Counted from the first letter of the stretch, positions 25,555 to 34,352 are shown. The stretch is 64,000 nucleotides of DNA from Burkholderia catarinensis (GCF_001883705.2 NZ_MDEQ02000003.1:124001-188000), one strand, 5' to 3'. Made by a program: numbers and translations. Notes: generated from the letters alone by a model not told the origin.

Positions 25555-25751
25555 TCAGAAGTGGCCGCGGAAATTCGGAGCGATTCGAACACGCCTGCCC
25601 GACGCCTCGGCCTTCACCCAGTTGCGAAGCGTTTTTGCTCCGAAATGCCCAGCTCGTGGGCCACCACGGCCACTCCTTGGCCATCCGTGACCCGTTGCGC
25701 GGCGGCCAGCTTGAACTCCGCCGTGTACACCTGTTTTGGTGCCTTGAACAT
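25555..25751 (-). pseudogene. IS3-family transposase OrfA remnant
   Basis: The minus strand from 25751 reads MFKAPKQVYTAEFKLAAAQ and continues RVTDGQGVAVVAHELGISEQ, the N-terminus of an IS3-group OrfA with its helix-turn-helix. An A-run (GAGCAAAAACGC) then shifts the frame; in the next frame TLRNWVKAEASG resumes before identity is lost. No OrfB follows. This is a dead fragment. Confidence 0.75.
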
Positions 25752-25830
25752 CTCTGATTTCCTTCCTTTCTGCCGAGTTTATACACGACCTCTTGGAAGG
25801 CGAAATTTCAGGGGAAGCTCAGTCCGCTGT

Positions 25831-26109
25831 ATGACGGTGAAACTAGCCTTCCCAGATCAAGGTCACACGGGCCAGATGCTTGCTCAAGCCGCTCGCGATG
25901 AAGGCATCGAGTTGCAGGTCATCAAACTACCGGAGGCAAAAAAAGCTTTGTACTGCTGCCGCGTCGAATGCAGTTTCGGTTGGGCAGACAGCATTCGGCG
26001 GCTTGCCCGGGACTACGAATGATTACCGGGGACCTTGGCTGGTCTGCACTTCGTCGTCTTCGCCATGCGCATGCTCGTTCATGCCGTGCGGATCCTTCAA
26101 AGTGCATAA
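25831..26109 (+). pseudogene. IS5-family transposase C-terminal remnant
   Basis: The plus-strand frame reads VKLAFPDQGHTGQMLAQAA, EGIELQVIKLPEAKKA, SFGWADSIRRLARDYE, then an in-frame TGA where the family has Arg, then LPGTLAGLHFVVFAMRMLV to a TAA at 26107. This is the C-terminal DDE part of an IS5-type transposase with an internal decayed patch and a nonsense codon. Ends with inverted repeats are not visible. Confidence 0.75.
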
Positions 26110-26268
26110 CTCGTTCTAAAGTCAGGTGTCAGGTTACGCAATTGCCCTCAAAACTTCCACGGCTTACTGCGATGAACCTGATTTTGGGTAGGCCCGAGGA
26201 AGTTCGAATCCGGCCGCCTTGCCGATCAGTTTCAGTCGAACGTCTCGCGTGTCGGTTCCTGCGGCGCT
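26110..26268. other. junction between island debris and core gene
   Basis: About 160 bp after the transposase fragment. The string GTTCGAATCC near 26200 resembles a tRNA T-loop, but flanking bases do not pair into a T-stem, so I do not call a tRNA. Confidence 0.4.
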
Positions 26269-28146
26269 TCAGCCCGCCGCCGTCCTGGCCGGCGCGGCCG
26301 GTTTCTGCGCGGCAGCCGTTTTTGCCGGGGCAACCGTCTTCGGCGCGACGGCCGCCTTCGGTGCGGCGACCGTCTTCTGCGGCGCAACCGCCCTGGCCGG
26401 CTGCGGCTTTTCCGGCTCGACCGGCGCGTCGGGCGGCACGCCGAGCAACTGCAGCGAGCCGCTCGTGACCGACGCGAACACCGGGCCAGCCACCGTGCCG
26501 CCGTAGTACCCCTTGCCGCGTGGCTCGTCGATCATCACCGCGACGATCAGGCGCGGGTTGCTCATCGGCGCCATGCCCGCGAACAGCGCGCGGTACTTGC
26601 CTTTCGCATAGGTCGCGCCGACCTGCTTGCGCGCGGTGCCCGTCTTGCCGCCGATCCGGTAGCCGTCGACGCGCGCGCGGCGCCCCGTGCCGCCTTCGCC
26701 GACCGCCATCTCGAGCATCGAGCGGATCGACGCGGCCGTTTGCGGCGACGTCACGCGGTGGCCGCGATGCGCGTCGATCGTCTGCTGGTCGGTGCCGTTC
26801 TTCAGCAGCGACACGGGGTGCAGCGTGCCGTCGCCCGCATAGGCCGTGTAGGTCTGCGCGATCTGCAGCAGCGACATCGACAGGCCGTAGCCGTACGCCA
26901 TCGTCGCCTGCTCGATCGGCCGCCAGCGCTTGTAGCCGCGCAGCCGGCCCGATGCGACGCCCGGGAACGTCAATTCCGGCGCGCGGCCGATCCCGTATTC
27001 CTGGTATTTGTTCCAGATCGTTTCGGCGGGCAGGTTCAGCGCGAGCTTCGCGAGCGCGACGTTGCTCGACTTCTGCAGCGCCTGCGATACCGTCAGCGAG
27101 CCGTGGTTCGACGTGTCGTGGATCACGGCCGGCCCGATCTTGTAGGTGCCCGGCGACGTGTTGATGATCGTGTTCGGCGTGACCTTGCGCTCGTCGATCG
27201 ACAGCGCGACGACGAGCGGCTTGATCGTCGAGCCCGGTTCGAACGTGTCGATCACCGCGCGGTTGCGCAACTGCTGGCCGGTGAGGCGCGCGCGATCGTT
27301 CGGGTCGAAGGTCGGGTAGTTCGCGAGCGCGAGGATCTCGCCGTTCTGCGCGTCGAGCACGACGACGCTGCCGGCCACCGCATTGTTCTCGACCACGGCC
27401 GCCTTGAGCTGGCTGAACGCGAGCTGCTGGATGCGGCGGTCGATCGTCAGCTCGATCGTCGCGCCATGCTGCGCGGGGACGAGCGGGCGCGTGTCCGACA
27501 CGATGCGGCCGAGCCGGTCGCGGATCACCTCGCGCTGCCCCGACGTACCCAACAGGCGCGTGTTCGCCGCGAGCTCGACGCCTTCCTGGCCCTTGTCCTC
27601 GACGTTCGTGAAGCCGACCACGTGCGCGGCCGATTCGCCTTCCGGGTAGAAGCGCTTCGAATCCGCGATTTGCGTGACGCCGTCGATCGCGAGCTTGTCG
27701 AGCTTGCCCGCGGTGTCCGCGTCCACCTGCCGCTTGAGCAGCACGAACGTACGGTCGTGGCCGAGGCGCCGCTTCACCTCGGCGAGCGGCATGTCGAGCA
27801 GCTTCGCGATCTGCGGGTAGTCGATATCGGCGACCTGTTTCGGGTTCGCCCAGATTTCATAGGTCGACAGGCTGACCGCGAGCATCGCGCCGTTGCGGTC
27901 GACGATGCGCCCGCGCATCGCGTCGAGCTCGATCGTGCGCTGGTAGCGTTTCTGGCCCTGGCCGACGTAGAAATCCTGGTTCGCGACCTGCACCCAGAAG
28001 GCGCGCACGATCAGCGCGGCGAACGCGAGGAACACGACGATCACGATCAGTTTCGAGCGCCACATAGGCAGGCGCGACGCGAGCATCGGATTCTTGGTTG
28101 CGGCCGCGTACGGATCGGCGGGGTGGGTCTTCTTTTTCACGCTCAT
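26269..28146 (-). CDS. class B penicillin-binding protein (FtsI/PBP3-like transpeptidase)
   Basis: A 625-residue D,D-transpeptidase that crosslinks septal peptidoglycan. One membrane helix (31-50) anchors it, a dimerisation domain follows (RGRIVDRNGAMLAVSL near 79), and the penicillin-binding domain carries Ser306 in STIK, the SSN motif at 360-362 and KTGT at 501-504. The last ~55 residues (571-625) are an Ala/Pro/Lys-rich tail (repeats like VAPQKTVAAPK, VAPKTVAPAKTAAA) that typical FtsI lacks. No mraW, ftsL or murE neighbours are present, so this is a stand-alone second FtsI-type gene outside the dcw cluster. A growth-condition-specific role is likely. Start ATG 28146. Confidence 0.92.
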   Translation of the reverse strand: MSVKKKTHPADPYAAATKNPMLASRLPMWRSKLIVIVVFLAFAALIVRAFWVQVANQDFYVGQGQKRYQRTIELDAMRGRIVDRNGAMLAVSLSTYEIWANPKQVADIDYPQIAKLLDMPLAEVKRRLGHDRTFVLLKRQVDADTAGKLDKLAIDGVTQIADSKRFYPEGESAAHVVGFTNVEDKGQEGVELAANTRLLGTSGQREVIRDRLGRIVSDTRPLVPAQHGATIELTIDRRIQQLAFSQLKAAVVENNAVAGSVVVLDAQNGEILALANYPTFDPNDRARLTGQQLRNRAVIDTFEPGSTIKPLVVALSIDERKVTPNTIINTSPGTYKIGPAVIHDTSNHGSLTVSQALQKSSNVALAKLALNLPAETIWNKYQEYGIGRAPELTFPGVASGRLRGYKRWRPIEQATMAYGYGLSMSLLQIAQTYTAYAGDGTLHPVSLLKNGTDQQTIDAHRGHRVTSPQTAASIRSMLEMAVGEGGTGRRARVDGYRIGGKTGTARKQVGATYAKGKYRALFAGMAPMSNPRLIVAVMIDEPRGKGYYGGTVAGPVFASVTSGSLQLLGVPPDAPVEPEKPQPARAVAPQKTVAAPKAAVAPKTVAPAKTAAAQKPAAPARTAAG

Positions 28147-28561
28147 GCAATGGCCGGGTCGGGCCGCCGGGCGGCGGCGAGTCAGTCTGAATAATGCGAT
28201 TGTAATAAATGAGTAAACCCCGTGTGGGGAAAGTGTGTTCCGGCCCCGAAAAAAAGCATGCGGCGGCCACCCGGCGAAGCGTGGAAAGGGGCGCAGAGGC
28301 GAGGCGGGAGCGGAATTTCGCCGAAGCGGCAGACGATGAAAGACGGGCGATCCGCTGCGCGTCGATCCGGGTGCACGAGATCCGGGACGGTCGATTCCGA
28401 TCGCGCCGGTGCGCGATCAATTGCCCGGTCTCCGGTTATTTCTTTAAACCCGAAAATGAAAAACGCCTCGAAAGGAGGCGCCGTTGATGCTGAATATCGA
28501 AATGAATATCACAGGAACCAGAATAAACCCGAAAACCGCAGACGATTCACGTCAATGATTT
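28147..28561. other. intergenic with terminator of the downstream-facing hypothetical gene
   Basis: 415 bp upstream of the penicillin-binding protein gene. Apart from the minus-strand terminator at 28458-28481 and a purine-rich stretch before the start of the PBP gene, nothing is recognised. Confidence 0.5.
28458..28481 (-). terminator. Rho-independent terminator
   Basis: On the minus strand CGCCTC and GAGGCG form a 6-bp stem around a short loop, followed by TTTTTCA (28463-28457). It lies ~80 nt after the stop of the hypothetical gene at 28562. Confidence 0.65.
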
Positions 28562-28906
28562 CTATCGGTCGACGGAAATGAATTCCTGGTATTCCGGCTG
28601 GGTCGTGCAGGTATCGACGGCCTGCAGCCGCCACGCGCCGGGATGATTGCCGGCGAGCACGGCGGGGCCCTGCTCGCGCCGTGTCGCATCGAAAGACAGC
28701 CCCTTCAACTGGCATACGGCATTCCTGCCGTCGGCCGCGCAGAGGGCCATCGCGCCCTCGACGTCGCGGACCTTGCCCCAGCTCGGAAGATCCATGCCCT
28801 GATGTGCCTCGCGCGACCACAGCTTCTCGTCGGTATCGACCCACAGTACCGCGAAGGATTGCCGGGTTGCCGACTCGCTGCCGTTAATTCGAATAGTGAG
28901 GCGCAT
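28562..28906 (-). CDS. hypothetical protein, 114 residues
   Basis: No family recognised. The protein is soluble-looking with no membrane segment; it opens with a short beta-rich part (MRLTIRINGSES, SFAVLWVDTDE), has two cysteines in MALCAADGRNAVCQLKG, and ends in YQEFISVDR. ATG 28906 has AGGAGA 7 nt upstream, and a good terminator follows, so it is a real monocistronic gene. The promoter region contains a 16-bp dyad (28953-28968), suggesting control by a dedicated regulator. Confidence 0.7.
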   Translation of the reverse strand: MRLTIRINGSESATRQSFAVLWVDTDEKLWSREAHQGMDLPSWGKVRDVEGAMALCAADGRNAVCQLKGLSFDATRREQGPAVLAGNHPGAWRLQAVDTCTTQPEYQEFISVDR

Positions 28907-28952
28907 TGCATCGTCTCCTGGAAAATGACGCATTCGACCGATTTGACTTGAA

Positions 28953-28968
28953 CAGTCTAGATAGACTG
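28953..28968. promoter_or_regulatory. 16-bp inverted repeat, likely operator
   Basis: CAGTCTA-GA-TAGACTG, a perfect dyad with 7-bp arms and a 2-bp centre, 47 bp upstream of the start of the 114-residue protein. The form suits a TetR- or MarR-type dimer. No such regulator is adjacent; HpaR at 30822 is the nearest MarR protein. Confidence 0.5.
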
Positions 28969-29554
28969 GTGTGAAACGCAAGTGATAATCCGCAATAAAC
29001 CGTAATGAATTAATTGCGGTTTCGGATGAAAGGACGTCTGACGATTCATGGTTGCTCCGTAGACGCACGCACACGCAGGCGTCACCGGCGATGGCGGTGT
29101 TCGAGCGTGCATGGGCGACGGTCCGGACATGGGATGACGTGGCAGCGGGCCGCGTCGATCTGTCGCGCGCCGGCCGCCGCCGAAACCGGGCCGACCGACG
29201 CAATTCGATGCCGCCCGAATGCAGCCCGACCGGAGGTTTCGTCGTTTTGGCGATGCTGCCGGAGCGACACACTCCGACAATCGCGTACAAATCGGCACAC
29301 TTTCACAAAACTTTCGGGACAGACTTGCATGCGGTCGGGCCCCACACTGGGAGCTTCCCGATCCTGTGCCGCGGACGCCCGTCCTCGGCGGCTGCCGCCG
29401 CCTCGTGCCAGAGACGCGATCGACGCGATCGCGGGCCGCACGCCCGATCGGGACTGCCGGGGCGCGCGTCAAGCCCCGGCCCGGCCGGCGAGCCGTGCGC
29501 AGCCCGCAACCGCGGGCGCCACGCCGCCCGGCCGACTCTTCGAAGGAGACTATC
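28969..29554. other. intergenic, nothing recognised beyond the SDR leader
   Basis: 586 bp before the SDR gene. The first ~120 bp are AT-rich and could hold its promoter. Open frames in the rest have no family character. GAAGGAG at its right edge is the ribosome binding site of the gene at 29555. Confidence 0.45.
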
Positions 29555-30766
29555 GTGCTGATCTGGAAAACCGCGTTGTCGCTCAACTGGCGGACGAGCC
29601 TCGTGTCGCCGGCCAGCGCACCGGTCGCGGCGGCGAACGTCGGGCGGCTGGTGCTGACCGGCGCAACCGGCTTCATCGGCAGTACCGTGCTGACGGCGCT
29701 TGTCAATGCGGGACTGCTCGAGCGCATCGTCTGCGTCGTTCGCGCGCAGGATCGCGGCCATGCCGTCGCGCGGCTGCGCGAAGCGGCGTTGCGCGCGGGG
29801 CTTGCGCCGTACTGGGCGTCGCGCCTGACCGATGCGAACGTGATCGTCGGCGCGCTCGGCGACGTATGGCAGGGCGCCGACGCCCCGCGTCTCGCCCGCG
29901 CGACGCACGTGATTCACTGCGCCGGCCATGCGTCGCCGGCCGACGGCGTGCACCTGCAGGCGGACATCGCGGATGTGGTGCGCTTCGCCGAACGCTTCGC
30001 GCGGGCGCCGGGCCTGCAGCGCTTCGTGTACGTCGGCACGGCCTACGCGCATGCGGGCCGCGGCGGGATCGTGCAGGAAGAGACGGCGGGCGACGCGGCG
30101 AACGACGTCGCTCAACACGACGAACGCCTGCCGGGCGCGGTGCTCGCGGCGGACTACCTGCACGCGAAGGCGGAAACGGAGCAGCGCCTGCGCGCGCTTG
30201 GGCTGCCGCTCGTCGTGGTGCGGCCGTCGCACGTCGTCGGCCACACGGTGCTCGGCACGCGGCCCGCGCCGAATTCGTTCTGGATGTTCCGGCTTGCGCA
30301 TGCCGCGCGCCGCTTCACCGCGCGGCCGATGACGCGTATCGACATCGTGTCGGTGGACGACGTGGCGCGTGCGACGATGCTGCTGGCCGTCAAGCCGACG
30401 CTCGCGCACGACCTCTATCACGTGTCGGCCGGCGACGAGGCGCCGCAGGTCGCGCAGATCGTGCGCGCGATGGACGAGGCGGCGGGGATGACGGGCGCGC
30501 CGCGTTACGCGGCGTGCGCGTCGGCCGAGCTGCCGCTCGTGGTGCGCGACGTGCTCGGGCGGCCCGATCCGGCACTCGAGCGCGTGATCGGCCGGGCGCT
30601 GCAGCGCTGCGCGGAATTCGCGACGGTCGATCGCGTGTTCGACAACCGCCGCGTGCGCGACGAAATCGATTTCGAGCCGCTGCCGTTCATCGATTACGTC
30701 GAGGAATGCATGCGCACGTCGCGCGGCGTTGCCGTGACCGAGCTGATGCGCGGCGCGGTGCACTGA
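29555..30766 (+). CDS. extended SDR, thioester-reductase/NAD-dependent epimerase-like
   Basis: A 403-residue short-chain dehydrogenase of the extended type. TGATGFIG at 35-42 binds NAD(P), HCAGHASPADGVH is the second conserved strand, and YVGTAYAHAG with Tyr201-x3-Lys205 (YLHAK) gives the catalytic pair. VVRPSHVVGHTVLGT and the C-terminal substrate domain resemble fatty-acyl or carboxylic-acid reductase R domains and Myxococcus-type epimerases. The start is GTG 29555, 6 nt after GAAGGAG. It stands alone, convergent with hpaR. Substrate unknown; reduction of an acyl thioester or a sugar-nucleotide change are both possible. Confidence 0.75.
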   Translation: MLIWKTALSLNWRTSLVSPASAPVAAANVGRLVLTGATGFIGSTVLTALVNAGLLERIVCVVRAQDRGHAVARLREAALRAGLAPYWASRLTDANVIVGALGDVWQGADAPRLARATHVIHCAGHASPADGVHLQADIADVVRFAERFARAPGLQRFVYVGTAYAHAGRGGIVQEETAGDAANDVAQHDERLPGAVLAADYLHAKAETEQRLRALGLPLVVVRPSHVVGHTVLGTRPAPNSFWMFRLAHAARRFTARPMTRIDIVSVDDVARATMLLAVKPTLAHDLYHVSAGDEAPQVAQIVRAMDEAAGMTGAPRYAACASAELPLVVRDVLGRPDPALERVIGRALQRCAEFATVDRVFDNRRVRDEIDFEPLPFIDYVEECMRTSRGVAVTELMRGAVH

Positions 30767-30781
30767 CCGCCCGCGTGGCAC

Positions 30782-30818
30782 CGGCGCCCGCTCCCGCGAC
30801 TGGCGGGAGCGGGCGCCG
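30782..30818. terminator. bidirectional terminator hairpin
   Basis: A perfect 16-bp stem (CGGCGCCCGCTCCCGC / GCGGGAGCGGGCGCCG) with a 5-nt loop sits exactly between the convergent SDR and hpaR stops. Stability is very high although U-tracts are absent. Confidence 0.7.
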
Positions 30819-30821
30819 TCA

Positions 30822-31262
30822 TCACGCGTTGCCGCCGAGTTCGATGAGCCGGTCGAGCGCGCGGTAGATGTCTTCGAGGCCGTCCTGGCCGAAGCGCGAC
30901 TCGAGCTGCCGGTATTGCTCGTCGATGCGCGGACCGATTTCCGTGACCAGTTTCCTGCTTTGCGGCGTCAGGCTGACCAGTAGCCGGCGCTGGTCTTCCT
31001 GCGCGCGCGTGCGCGTGATCAGGCCGTCGCGCTCCATCCGTTCCAGCACGCCCGTGAGGCTCGGGCTCAGGATGCAACAGCGTCGCGCGATCTGTCCCGC
31101 TTCGAGCGCGTGCGCCGGTTCGCCGTCGAGCACGCGGATGATCCGCCATTGCTGTTCGGTCAGCGCGAATTCCTTGAGAATGGGGCGGAACAGGCCCATC
31201 AGCGTTTCGCGGGCCTCGAGCAGCAGCATGGCCAAGTTGCGATGGTCGAGCGTACGGTTCAT
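30822..31262 (-). CDS. hpaR: HpaR, MarR-family repressor of homoprotocatechuate degradation
   Basis: A 146-residue MarR-type winged-helix dimer. The recognition region is AGQIARRCCILSPSLTGVLERMERDGLITRTR (56-87) followed by the wing DQRRLLVSLTP. N-terminal SLLLEA-like helix LAMLLLEARETLMGLFRPILKEF is as in HpaR. It is divergent from hpaG1 with a 153-bp shared promoter region, the standard arrangement in which HpaR represses the hpa meta-cleavage operon until 4-hydroxyphenylacetate, homoprotocatechuate or related acids bind. Two adjacent cysteines (Cys62-Cys63) are notable. Start ATG 31262. Confidence 0.9.
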   Translation of the reverse strand: MNRTLDHRNLAMLLLEARETLMGLFRPILKEFALTEQQWRIIRVLDGEPAHALEAGQIARRCCILSPSLTGVLERMERDGLITRTRAQEDQRRLLVSLTPQSRKLVTEIGPRIDEQYRQLESRFGQDGLEDIYRALDRLIELGGNA

Positions 31263-31354
31263 CGGAGGTGGGCAGAGGACGGGGACGCATCAATCTTAAC
31301 AGCCGAAGGTGATGAATTTCGCATCTCAGGGTAATCGAGGTTGCCAGCGCCCGA

Positions 31355-31380
31355 TTGTTTACTTAAGATATTAACTATTG
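31355..31380. promoter_or_regulatory. AT-rich dyad in the hpaR-hpaG1 intergenic region, candidate HpaR site
   Basis: The only AT-rich patch between the divergent genes includes TTAAGATATTAA (31363-31374), with inverted TTAA ends, flanked by TTGTTT and TTGAC. Its position ~40 bp before hpaG1 is right for an operator overlapping the promoter. The site is a suggestion from position and composition. Confidence 0.35.
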
Positions 31381-31415
31381 ACGATGCGCCGCGACGCGCG
31401 GCAGGGGAATGACGC

Positions 31416-32105
31416 ATGGAGCTGTCTTGCACGACCGCCGGGGCGCCGCCGTTGCCGGTCGCCATCGGTACCGTCTACGGTGCGCTGCTCAACGAGCGCG
31501 CGGCGCTCGACGCGCTCGGCGATGCCGTGAACGCGCCGCCTTACGGCCGCCCGCCGCAGGCGCCGATCCTTTATATCAAGCCGGCCAACACGCATGCGGC
31601 CGACGGCGCGGCCGTCGTCGTGCCGGCCGGCGTCGACGCGCTGGAGATCGGCGCGTCGGTGGCCGTCGTGTTCTCCCGGCGCGCGACGCGGGTGCCGGCC
31701 GCGCAGGCGCTCGACCATGTACACGGCTTCACGCTCGCGAGCGACGTGTCGGTGCCGCATCCCGATTACTACCGTCCGGCCGTGCGCTTCAAGTGCCGCG
31801 ACGGCTTTTGCCCGCTGGGTCCTGCCATCGTGCCGGCTGCCGATCTCGCCGATCTCGATGCAATCGGCCTGACCGTGCGGATCGACGGCGAGGTCGCGGC
31901 ATCCGTATCGACCGCCACGCTGATTCGTTCCGTGCGCGAGCTGATCGCCGACGTGACGGCCTTCATGTCGTTCGACGCGGGCGATGTGCTGCTGCTCGGC
32001 GTCGCGGGGGGCGCACCGCGCGCCCGCGCGGGCAGCACGATCGAGATCGCCGCCGCCGGCATCGGCACGTTGCGGCATACGCTGATTGCGGAGGAAACAC
32101 GATGA
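31416..32105 (+). CDS. hpaG1: 4-hydroxyphenylacetate degradation isomerase/decarboxylase, N-terminal-type subunit
   Basis: A 229-residue fumarylacetoacetate-hydrolase-fold protein. PPQAPILYIKPANTHA, ALEIGASVAVVFSR, GFTLASDVSVPHPDYYRPAVRFKCRDGFCPLGPAIV and FDAGDVLLLGV match HpaG1. With HpaG2 it handles 5-oxopent-3-ene-1,2,5-tricarboxylate decarboxylation and 2-hydroxyhepta-2,4-dienedioate isomerisation. In E. coli the two units are one fused protein; here they are separate genes joined by an ATGA overlap. AGGGGA precedes ATG 31416. First gene of the seven-gene hpa operon. Confidence 0.9.
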   Translation: MELSCTTAGAPPLPVAIGTVYGALLNERAALDALGDAVNAPPYGRPPQAPILYIKPANTHAADGAAVVVPAGVDALEIGASVAVVFSRRATRVPAAQALDHVHGFTLASDVSVPHPDYYRPAVRFKCRDGFCPLGPAIVPAADLADLDAIGLTVRIDGEVAASVSTATLIRSVRELIADVTAFMSFDAGDVLLLGVAGGAPRARAGSTIEIAAAGIGTLRHTLIAEETR

Positions 32106-32866
32106 AGACGGCGCGCGTGATCTACAACGGCGCACTGCATGCGGCCGAACCGGCCGGCGACGGCACGATCCGCCTCGATACGGGGCGCGTGGTCGCCGAG
32201 GATGGGGTCGCATGGCTGCCGCCCGTCGCGCCGCGCACGACGTTCGCGCTGGGCCTCAACTACGCCGACCACGCGAAGGAACTCGCATTCAAGGCGCCGA
32301 GCGAGCCGCTGATCTTCCTGAAGGGGCCGAACACGTTCATCGGCCACCGGTCGCGCACCGTGCGCCCGGCGGACGCCACCCACATGCACTACGAGTGCGA
32401 ACTGGCCGTCGTGATCGGCCGGCCCGCGCGCAACGTGAGCCGCGCGCAGGCGATCGACTATGTGGCCGGCTATACGGTCGCGAACGACTACGCGATTCGC
32501 GATTACCTCGAGAACTACTACCGCCCGAACCTGCGCGTGAAGAACCGCGACACCTGCACGCCGCTCGGGCCGTGGTTCGTCGGACGCGACGAGATCGGCG
32601 ATGCGGGCGACCTGATGTTGCGCACGACGGTGAACGGCCGGGAGACGCAGCGCGGCAGCACGCGCGACATGATCTTCGACGTGCCGGCGCTGATCGAGCA
32701 CATCAGCGGCTTCATGACGCTCTCGCCGGGCGACCTGATCCTGACCGGCACGCCGGAGGGGCTGGCGGACACGAAGCCGGGCGACGAGGTCGTGACCGAA
32801 ATCGAAGGGATCGGCCGGCTCGTGAACACGATCGTCGGCGAAGCAGACTACTATCGCGCCGGCTGA
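32102..32866 (+). CDS. hpaG2: 4-hydroxyphenylacetate degradation isomerase/decarboxylase, C-terminal-type subunit
   Basis: A 254-residue FAH-family enzyme. FALGLNYADHAKEL (71-84) and EPLIFLKGPNTFIGH are the usual entry, HYECELAVVIGRPARNVS provides metal-binding Glu residues, and GDLILTGTPEGLADTKPGDEV closes the domain. It completes the HpaG activity with the preceding subunit. The ATG overlaps the hpaG1 stop. The two subunits are only distantly similar to each other despite one fold. Confidence 0.92.
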   Translation: MKTARVIYNGALHAAEPAGDGTIRLDTGRVVAEDGVAWLPPVAPRTTFALGLNYADHAKELAFKAPSEPLIFLKGPNTFIGHRSRTVRPADATHMHYECELAVVIGRPARNVSRAQAIDYVAGYTVANDYAIRDYLENYYRPNLRVKNRDTCTPLGPWFVGRDEIGDAGDLMLRTTVNGRETQRGSTRDMIFDVPALIEHISGFMTLSPGDLILTGTPEGLADTKPGDEVVTEIEGIGRLVNTIVGEADYYRAG

Positions 32867-32888
32867 GCCCGTCGCCCAAGGAGAACGC

Positions 32889-34352
32889 ATGACCATCAAG
32901 CACTGGATCGACGGCCGCGAAGTCGAGAGCCGCGAAACCTTCACGACGCTGAATCCCGCGACGGGCGACGTGATCACCGACGTCGCGGCGGGCGGCGAGG
33001 CCGAAGTGGACGCGGCCGTGCGCGCGGCGAAGGAAGCGTTCCCGAAGTGGGCGAACACGCCCGCGAAGGAGCGCGCGAAGCTGATGCGCAAGCTCGGCGA
33101 GCTGATCGAGAAGAACGTGCCGATGCTCGCGGCGCTGGAGACGCAGGACACCGGCCTGCCGATCGCGCAGACGAGCAAGCAGTTGATTCCGCGCGCGTCC
33201 GAGAACTTCAACTTCTTCGCGGAAGTGTGCGTGCAGATGAACGGCCGCACCTATCCGGTCGACGACCAGATGCTGAACTACACGCTGTACCAGCCGGTCG
33301 GCGTGTGCGCGCTGGTGTCGCCGTGGAACGTGCCGTTCATGACCGCGACGTGGAAGACCGCACCGTGTCTCGCGCTCGGCAATACGGCCGTGCTGAAGAT
33401 GTCGGAGCTGTCGCCGCTGACGGCCGACCAGCTCGGCCGGCTCGCGCTCGAGGCCGGCATTCCGTCCGGCGTGCTGAACGTCGTGCAGGGCTACGGCGCG
33501 ACCGCCGGCGATGCGCTGGTGCGCCATCCCGACGTGCGCGCGGTGTCGTTCACCGGCGGTACGGTCACCGGCAAGCGGATCATGGAGCGCGCGGGCCTGA
33601 AGAAGTATTCGATGGAGCTCGGCGGCAAGTCGCCGGTGCTGATCTTCGACGACGCCGATTTCGACCGCGCGCTCGACGCGTCGCTGTTCACGATCTTCTC
33701 GATCAACGGCGAACGCTGCACCGCGGGCTCGCGGATCTTCGTGCAGCGCACGATCTACGACCGCTTCGTGCAGGAATTCGCGCGTCGCGCGAACAACCTG
33801 GTGGTCGGCGATCCGTCCGATCCGGCCACGCAGCTCGGCGCGATGATCACGCGCCAGCACTGGGAGAAGGTGACGGGCTATATCCGTATCGGCGAACAGG
33901 AAGGCGCGCGCGTAGTTGCGGGCGGCGCGGACAAGCCGGCAGGCCTGCCCGACCATCTGCGCAACGGCAACTTCGTGCGGCCGACCGTGTTCGCCGACGT
34001 CGACAACCGGATGCGCATCGCGCAGGAAGAGATCTTCGGGCCGGTCGCGTGCGTGATCCCGTTCGAGGACGAGGAAGAAGGGCTGCGGCTCGCGAACGAC
34101 ACGGCGTACGGCCTCGCGTCGTACATCTGGACGCAGGACGTCGGCAAGGTGCATCGCCTCGCGCGCGGCATCGAGGCCGGGATGGTGTTCGTGAACAGCC
34201 AGAACGTGCGCGACCTGCGCCAGCCGTTCGGCGGCGTGAAGGAATCGGGCACCGGGCGCGAGGGCGGCGAATACAGTTTCGAGGTGTTCGCGGAGATCAA
34301 GAACGTGTGCATCTCGATGGGCTCGCACCCTATCCCGCGCTGGGGCGTGTGA
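32889..34352 (+). CDS. hpaE: 5-carboxymethyl-2-hydroxymuconate semialdehyde dehydrogenase
   Basis: A 487-residue NAD-dependent aldehyde dehydrogenase acting right after ring cleavage. PWNVPFMTATWKTAPCLALGN binds NAD, SMELGGKSPVLIF contains the general-base Glu, and SINGERCTAGSR has the catalytic Cys. The tail EIKNVCISMGSHPIPRWGV is characteristic of HpaE. AAGGAG lies 6 nt before ATG 32889. Length equals the family norm. Confidence 0.95.
   Translation: MTIKHWIDGREVESRETFTTLNPATGDVITDVAAGGEAEVDAAVRAAKEAFPKWANTPAKERAKLMRKLGELIEKNVPMLAALETQDTGLPIAQTSKQLIPRASENFNFFAEVCVQMNGRTYPVDDQMLNYTLYQPVGVCALVSPWNVPFMTATWKTAPCLALGNTAVLKMSELSPLTADQLGRLALEAGIPSGVLNVVQGYGATAGDALVRHPDVRAVSFTGGTVTGKRIMERAGLKKYSMELGGKSPVLIFDDADFDRALDASLFTIFSINGERCTAGSRIFVQRTIYDRFVQEFARRANNLVVGDPSDPATQLGAMITRQHWEKVTGYIRIGEQEGARVVAGGADKPAGLPDHLRNGNFVRPTVFADVDNRMRIAQEEIFGPVACVIPFEDEEEGLRLANDTAYGLASYIWTQDVGKVHRLARGIEAGMVFVNSQNVRDLRQPFGGVKESGTGREGGEYSFEVFAEIKNVCISMGSHPIPRWGV

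Noticed and set aside
26190..26225. tRNA-like T-loop string GTTCGAATCC next to the island
   Set aside because: Neighbouring bases do not form a T-stem or acceptor stem, so neither a tRNA gene nor a clear att site is supported.
28957..29727. A 256-residue minus-strand frame over the SDR leader
   Set aside because: No recognisable domain; it overlaps the confident SDR start and its ribosome binding site.
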